Assembly: GCA_017301995.1 (NCBI GenBank)
Contig: JAFLEH010000044.1
Span: forward strand, 1 to 35,848
From: Verrucomicrobiota bacterium
Lineage (GTDB): Bacteria; Verrucomicrobiota; Verrucomicrobiia; Verrucomicrobiales; Akkermansiaceae
Length of the DNA: 35,848 nucleotides
Direction of reading: 5' to 3'
The notes below the pieces were generated by a model. It made no database searches. It saw only the letters and a program-made list of their open reading frames with translations, and was not told the DNA's origin. The first letter of the stretch is position 1. Each line of letters opens with the position of its first letter. The position numbers and the translations under genes are program-made. This document shows, piece after piece, positions 31,738 through 35,848 of this stretch.

Positions 31738-33153
31738 TCACTCCGCCAGCGTTTCGCCCTCCGAGCGGGCGATCACCACCGCGCCTACGGTGTCGCCGAA
31801 TACGTTCACCGCGGTGCGCGCCATGTCGAGCGGCCGGTCGATCGTCAGAATCAGGCCCAGCGAGGCCTTGATCATGTTTTCGGAAAACCCGGCGTTCTGC
31901 ATGATGATGATCACCGCCACCAGACTGGCGGCCGGGATGCCCGCCACGCCGATGCTGGACACCAGCGCCAGGAGGACCACGATGAATTGCTGGGTCAGCG
32001 AGAGATCTATCCCTAACACCTGTGCGGCGAACACCACCACCACGCACTCGTAAAGCGCCGTGCCGTTCATGTTCACCGTGGCTCCCAGCGGAATCACAAA
32101 GCTGGTCACCCGTTCGGAAACGCCGGATTCCTCACGAATGCAGCGCATCGTCACCGGAATCGTGGCGGACGATGAAGCCGTGGAAAACGCCATCAGCAGC
32201 GAGTCCTTCATGTCGCGGAAATGCCTCCGCGGCGAGCGGCCCGCGAGAAACCAAAGCGCGAGCGGCAGAATCACGAAGGTGTGTGCCGCCAGCGCGGCCA
32301 CCACCGTGAGCAAGTATGGCACCAGATTTCCCAACACCCCGATCCCCACCTCGGAAACCGCCGGAACCAACAGGCAGAATACCGCCACGGGTGTGAACTT
32401 CATGATCCAGGTGGTGATCAGCGTCATCACGTCGGCCAGTTCGTTGAAAAGATCCCTCAGAACCCGCGGCGGACCGCCCGGCAGCACCGCCATCGCCACC
32501 GCGAAGAGGATGCTGAAGAATATGATCGCCAGCAAATCCCCCGACGCGCAGGCCTCTATCACATTGGTGGGGATCATCCGGCGCACGATGTCCACCAGCG
32601 ATCCCGCGCCGCCGCCGGCACGGTCCATCACGTCGCCAACCTCCGCGGCGTGGTCGCTCGCCAATGCGGCGTCCATCGCGGCGCGCAGGGTGGGATTCGG
32701 CGCTCCACCGCTGATGCCCGGCCGGATCAGATTCACCGCCGCCAGGCCCACGCACACCGCAATCAGGCTTCCCATCAAATAATAGGCCCAGGTTTTCAGT
32801 CCCATCCGGGCGAATCCTTCCAGCGACTTCATTCCCGCGATCCCGCTGACGATGCTCGCCACCACCAGCGGCACGATCACCATTTTCAAGGCCCGCAAGA
32901 ACAAATCCGCCACAAACCGGCAGGTCTCTATCAGCGCCACCACCGCGCCCGGTTTCACTCCGCCCGACCTTGCGATCAGCCACTGGATCACCACCCCGGC
33001 CGCAAGACCGAGAAACAGCGCGATCACGATGGGACGGTGGTGGCCGTGGGAGGATGTTTTGCCGGATGTGCTTGCCATGGTCCCGTTATGCACGGCCGGC
33101 GCGTGCGGCGCAAGCCCGGACGCAATCGGTGATTCCGGGGCCTGTTGACTCAT
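31738..33153 (-). CDS. Dicarboxylate/amino acid:cation symporter (DAACS family)
   Basis: The chosen ATG at 33153 (MSQQAPESPIASG) gives 471 residues; ATG 33192 or 33078 (MASTSGKTSSHGHH) are alternatives, and the latter begins just before the first membrane helix. Family motifs are FSTASSSATIPVTMRC (the serine-rich hairpin), VIPLGATVNMNGTALYE (TM7 binding motif) and SSIGVAGIPAASLV (hairpin 2). A His-rich N-terminal tail (SSHGHH) precedes the first helix and is unusual. These transporters bring glutamate, aspartate or C4-dicarboxylates in with Na+ or H+. The motifs cannot settle substrate or coupling ion. It reads toward the hemolysin III gene and lies beside the RHS remnant. Confidence 0.95.
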   Translation of the reverse strand: MSQQAPESPIASGLAPHAPAVHNGTMASTSGKTSSHGHHRPIVIALFLGLAAGVVIQWLIARSGGVKPGAVVALIETCRFVADLFLRALKMVIVPLVVASIVSGIAGMKSLEGFARMGLKTWAYYLMGSLIAVCVGLAAVNLIRPGISGGAPNPTLRAAMDAALASDHAAEVGDVMDRAGGGAGSLVDIVRRMIPTNVIEACASGDLLAIIFFSILFAVAMAVLPGGPPRVLRDLFNELADVMTLITTWIMKFTPVAVFCLLVPAVSEVGIGVLGNLVPYLLTVVAALAAHTFVILPLALWFLAGRSPRRHFRDMKDSLLMAFSTASSSATIPVTMRCIREESGVSERVTSFVIPLGATVNMNGTALYECVVVVFAAQVLGIDLSLTQQFIVVLLALVSSIGVAGIPAASLVAVIIIMQNAGFSENMIKASLGLILTIDRPLDMARTAVNVFGDTVGAVVIARSEGETLAE

Positions 33154-33239
33154 GATTCCAGACACCCCGAGCGGGTTGGCAGGCAAGGCCAAATCTTGCT
33201 AGGTCTCCGCATCATTCGCGTCAAGCCATTGGGCAGCGG

Positions 33240-33463
33240 GATGTCGTAGTCGAACTTGGAAACTGGGCTGGTCGAATTGCCGCGGTGGTTGGTTTTGGCC
33301 AGCAGGACATCGCGTTGGGGTTCCCAGAAATTGGTGACGGCGTGGGCGGGGCCGGTGACGGTTTCCACGAGGGGGCTTTGGGAGAGATAGCCCTAGGTGA
33401 ACGACGAGGCGGGCACCCCGGCAGCGTTCAGGCCGAAGACGGTGGTCAGGCGTTCGAAGGGCG
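33240..33463 (-). pseudogene. RHS/YD-repeat protein fragment, decayed
   Basis: The minus strand encodes a stretch typical of verrucomicrobial RHS proteins: TTVFGLNAAG, then FT-stop-GYLSQSPLVETVTG, then AHAVTNFWEPQRDVLLAKTN and SKFDYDI. The stop is a TAG where the repeat pattern expects Tyr. Homology stops at about 33240; normal 'NALGQR'-type continuation is replaced by unrelated residues. No N-terminal part, wall-anchor or toxin tip is present. RHS proteins are large secreted or surface proteins that often end in toxins. This piece is a relic left between the symporter gene and the low-GC cassette region. Confidence 0.8.
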
Positions 33464-33478
33464 TTCTTAGCCTTGACG

Positions 33479-33538
33479 CCGCGCGTACCAAAAATCGCAA
33501 TTAGGTTGGCATCGCCTCCGCTATTGGTTGGCGCGCGG
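33479..33538. repeat. Imperfect inverted repeat at the RHS/cassette junction
   Basis: CCGCGCG (33479-33485) and CGCGCGG (33532-33538) form 7-bp arms, and the pairing can continue weakly inward through TACCA against TGGTTGG. The right arm overlaps the 3' end of the neighbouring gene. The structure lies exactly between the truncated RHS fragment and the first secreted-protein gene. It could be a terminator or a recombination site. Confidence 0.45.
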
Positions 33539-33545
33539 GTTCATT
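33519..33545. repeat. 27-bp repeat, copy 1 (3' end of cassette gene 1)
   Basis: It matches 35089-35115 at 26 of 27 positions in the same orientation and encodes M-N-P-R-A-N-Q-stop on the minus strand. The 13-base core GTTGGCGCGCGGG also occurs at 2143-2155 near the tRNA-Met gene. Confidence 0.92.
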
Positions 33546-34873
33546 TGTGGATTATGCTTCTTAGCCCATTCGAACAACGCTCGGTTAGTGCCTTCAGCAT
33601 ACTTTGAAGGCTCGCCATGAACCCAAACCCTTCCATTATCCAACTTTTTTCCCCTGGAGACACTGAACACCGAAAACTTTGCCCATACTTTCACAACTGC
33701 TAGTATATTTCCATTGGCGTCGATAACGCCAAACGTTGACACAATTCCCGACCACGGAAATCCACGTTCAGATAGTTCGGCGGCACCGAGCAACGAGATC
33801 ATTCTAGCGGTATCACCCTCAACAGGTATTTGTGACCCTATCGTCCAGTAGACTTCGGAACCCGACGCAACTCCCTTCATTGATTCGACTTCAGCCAAGG
33901 TCGCTCTCCTCAAAAAAACAACACTCGCCGCCTTTGCCATTCCGAAATCTGAGTTCATTGAGTGTGCGGCTTCATCAGCTTCGGCGGGAAGCACCATGGC
34001 AGCAAGCGCACGCCCTGAGGGTCTGTCCCCTGGAATTGTACCGTACCTGTCGCACAAGGTTTGCCAAAGCGTTGTGTTGTCGATGTAGCCGACCACCTGC
34101 ACTGTGCTCATTGCAGCGTCGTTCGTTACCTTCGAAGAAACACGCATCTTTCCAGGCTCGCCGAACATCTCTACCATGTATACGTCTTTCCTGTGAACCA
34201 AGTGCGCCAGTGGCGCAATCCGGATTTCGGCCAGAGCTTTCCCTTCTGACACATCCTGAGACAATCTGGATCCTTTAATAAGTCGCCCGACATCGGCAAA
34301 AACAGATTCATCTTCGCAACTGTACAAGGCGATTGTATTTGGCGCTCTTTGTTCCGTCGGACTAAGTGCCTTTGGCTTAGCGATTCGTGCGTCCTTGCAG
34401 AAATCCGCAAGAACCAGGTCCAGTGATGTTTGCACATCATACGACCCGATTACTCGTCTAACTGTTTTATTCCCCCTGCAGTCCATACGGGAAAGAGTCC
34501 CCACGCCCGTTCTGTAGCTGATGCTCCCATCGTCACCAGGTTGGAACTCATTGAAAAAACCTATGGTGAACCAACTTCCATCCGCTCCTTTCGGAACTTG
34601 ACCATAAACTGAAACTTCAGCCCAAAGCGCGCCCCCACTGGCTACACCTGTCCCAGCATCGTGAATTGGCTTGGTTTTCGCGAGCTTGTCGAGCATTTGA
34701 TGTGCTTGTGGGCTGATCAATCGGTATCTTGGATAATTATTTGGAAAAACATATTTGGCATCCTCACGCTTTTCGTTAGCAGGGACGGCACTGGGGCCAA
34801 TTTCCCCAATTCCGTCTGCGTATGCATGGGTGCATGCCGCAAAGATAAAACAAAATGTCATAGTGTGGTTCAT
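33521..34873 (-). CDS. Uncharacterised secreted protein, cassette gene 1
   Basis: The preferred start is ATG 34873 (MNHTMTFCFIFAACTHAYAD), which gives a signal peptide and a 450-residue product. The frame is open to ATG 34990, and an internal Met at 34861 is also possible. The body has YGQVPKGADGSWFTIGFFN, three or more Cys, and GNILAVVKVWAKF near the C-terminus. No family is recognised. It ends KHNPQMNPRANQ, with the last seven residues nearly the same as those of the next gene upstream. Codon use is clearly more A/T-rich than in the core genes. It is followed by the inverted repeat and the RHS relic. A role as an RHS-linked or mobile cassette cargo gene is inference. Confidence 0.75.
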   Translation of the reverse strand: MNHTMTFCFIFAACTHAYADGIGEIGPSAVPANEKREDAKYVFPNNYPRYRLISPQAHQMLDKLAKTKPIHDAGTGVASGGALWAEVSVYGQVPKGADGSWFTIGFFNEFQPGDDGSISYRTGVGTLSRMDCRGNKTVRRVIGSYDVQTSLDLVLADFCKDARIAKPKALSPTEQRAPNTIALYSCEDESVFADVGRLIKGSRLSQDVSEGKALAEIRIAPLAHLVHRKDVYMVEMFGEPGKMRVSSKVTNDAAMSTVQVVGYIDNTTLWQTLCDRYGTIPGDRPSGRALAAMVLPAEADEAAHSMNSDFGMAKAASVVFLRRATLAEVESMKGVASGSEVYWTIGSQIPVEGDTARMISLLGAAELSERGFPWSGIVSTFGVIDANGNILAVVKVWAKFSVFSVSRGKKLDNGRVWVHGEPSKYAEGTNRALFEWAKKHNPQMNPRANQ

Positions 34874-34875
34874 GG
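34844..34875. repeat. 32-bp repeat, copy 1 (5' end of cassette gene 1)
   Basis: It matches 35685-35716 at 30 of 32 positions and in the same orientation. On the minus strand it encodes MNHTMTFCFI, the start of the signal peptide of cassette gene 1. Confidence 0.92.
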
Positions 34876-35088
34876 TGATACTACGGATATGTGTTCGGAG
34901 ATGGTGATTCATCGCTATCGGAAACCGGCTTTTTAGGACACTGGACAACATGGTTCTCAAAATAGGGCTTCCACCCGTTGCCTCCGACATAGAAATTCTG
35001 AACGGGTTGGGAACTATTTGTCTGGGAAATTGTATTGGTCCTCAGGAATAATTCGGAAAAATGCGGATTCTGGGACAGGCTCTATTTA

Positions 35089-35115
35089 CGCTATTGGTTG
35101 GCGCGCGGCTTCATT
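35089..35115. repeat. 27-bp repeat, copy 2 (3' end of cassette gene 2)
   Basis: This is the second copy of the tail repeat and encodes M-K-P-R-A-N-Q-stop. Unlike copy 1 it is not followed by a matching CCGCGCG arm. Confidence 0.92.
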
Positions 35116-35654
35116 GGTTCAGGTTGCAAATTTGGAACAAGATCAGGATTATCAAGGTAAATGATGCTGAATGTGTACATCACCATGGCGGTCTTGTCAT
35201 CAATTCCGAATAGGCGAACATCAACGACAGCCGCAAGCGCAGGGTCATCGCCCTTCTTTGTCTTTATCCTGATACTACCCGAACTCTGGCCGTCGTCATC
35301 ATAGGGCCAGTCCTTCGAGTAATTCACCTCACAGCCGATCTTCTTCATGTCCTCCACAAGAGTCGCAACGACATCCTTGACAAAAGACTTCTTGATATCA
35401 TCCATCCGAGTGTGTTTGCCATCAACCGTCAGCCGAAATGGCTTGGTCGCCATGTATGAATGCGATCTTACGGACAAGCCGGTTCCAGCTAGCCTTTGTA
35501 AATCAACCTTGGAACTAGCCGCTACTCGTTCAAGGCAGCCATTTCCACATAAACGGTCCGACAGCTTGTCGAACATGTCATCAGCGCTCGCCGACTCTGC
35601 GAAACCGCGTGCCGCAGCCAATATCAAGCCAAGAATCAGTAGTTTTATTTTCAT
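35091..35654 (-). CDS. Uncharacterised secreted protein, cassette gene 2
   Basis: ATG 35654 (MKIKLLILGLILAAARGFAES) gives a clear signal peptide and a 187-residue product. The mature part has two close Cys (LCGNGCLERV) and a third Cys in KKIGCEVNY, a DDIKKSFVKDVV helix, and beta strands with DWPYDDDGQSSGSIRIKT and AVVDVRLFG. It ends EPMKPRANQ, sharing its last residues with cassette gene 1 although the two proteins are otherwise unlike. No family is recognised. No strong ribosome binding site is seen. The region upstream carries a broken copy of the gene-1 signal start. Confidence 0.75.
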   Translation of the reverse strand: MKIKLLILGLILAAARGFAESASADDMFDKLSDRLCGNGCLERVAASSKVDLQRLAGTGLSVRSHSYMATKPFRLTVDGKHTRMDDIKKSFVKDVVATLVEDMKKIGCEVNYSKDWPYDDDGQSSGSIRIKTKKGDDPALAAVVDVRLFGIDDKTAMVMYTFSIIYLDNPDLVPNLQPEPMKPRANQ

Positions 35655-35684
35655 ATTTGTAAAGTCTGTCGCATGCTATTCACT

Positions 35685-35716
35685 GATAAAACAAAATGTC
35701 ATCGTGTGGCTCATGG
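35685..35716. repeat. 32-bp repeat, copy 2 (upstream of cassette gene 2)
   Basis: The minus-strand frame reads MSHTMTFCFI as in cassette gene 1, but then hits a stop after two more codons, so it is not the start of cassette gene 2, whose own ATG lies about 60 bases further on. It looks like a relic of a shared 5' end. Confidence 0.9.
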
Positions 35717-35848
35717 AAATTCTGAGCCCCTTACGGTACATTGGACAGTGTTAGGCTGTTTTCAAGTTAATGTTAGCCCCCCACTTTCCGGCCGAAGGAG
35801 GATCGGGACAGGGTCGCGACGCCCCTCCGGGCCGGGGTTGTATGGGGT
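35717..35848. other. Right-edge non-coding stretch
   Basis: This stretch holds two GTTAG words close together (GTTAGGC at 35750-35756 and GTTAGCC at 35772-35778) and a GC-rich end. No gene can be supported. Confidence 0.4.

Noticed and set aside
33479..35800. Integron gene-cassette array with attC sites
   Set aside because: I could not pair R'' and R' boxes around either gene, and no integron integrase is visible. The shared tails do not fit GTTRRRY/RYYYAAC. Kept only as a weak possibility for the right edge.

Overview
The window reads as a chromosome segment of a GC-rich Verrucomicrobiota bacterium, most likely a member of Verrucomicrobiales in the broad Luteolibacter/Haloferula sense. The reasons are very large secreted multidomain proteins, a PEP-CTERM protein, many diverse glycoside hydrolases without SusC/D-like partners, an RHS-type remnant, and intergenic 'gaagcacgaa' repeats. 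The genus is an inference; no rRNA gene is present.

Left edge (1-2130): a tyrosine recombinase runs off the left end on the minus strand. Next to it lie three TGGCAAC repeats, the 3' end of a tRNA, and two almost identical 189-bp tandem units that again carry tRNA-like tails. This looks like the inner boundary of an integrated element lying to the left. A short stretch with possible RNA structure, a 30-codon basic ORF and a complete tRNA-Met(CAT) follow.

Core (2.2-26.2 kb): a gene for a roughly 2490-residue secreted LamG/discoidin-like/lamin-tail/CotH protein is followed, mostly on the minus strand, by GH127, a secreted protein of DUF3472-like appearance, GH97, a sirtuin, two uncharacterised genes, a PEP-CTERM protein (plus), a beta-helix/PDZ protein (plus) and a GH36-like alpha-galactosidase (minus). 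The three glycoside hydrolases plus the beta-helix protein suggest extracellular or periplasmic breakdown of a plant or algal glycan rich in galactose and arabinofuranose. The GH127 protein carries a C-terminal zinc-peptidase domain, which is an unusual fusion.

Housekeeping stretch (26.4-33.2 kb): a von Willebrand A protein, pyruvate kinase, a Nudix-like hydrolase, an archaemetzincin-like metalloprotease, a hemolysin III-like membrane protein and a dicarboxylate/amino-acid:cation symporter. The gap before pyruvate kinase holds two related 19-bp repeats that may be the end of a lost insertion sequence.

Right edge (33.2-35.85 kb): base composition drops and the genes become unrecognisable. A decayed RHS fragment with an in-frame TAG is cut off beside an inverted repeat. 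Upstream of it on the minus strand are two unrelated secreted-protein genes that share an almost identical 27-bp 3' end (encoding ...PRANQ-stop) and an almost identical 32-bp 5' segment. This cassette-like arrangement, in which shared ends flank unrelated bodies, is the best candidate for an undescribed system here.
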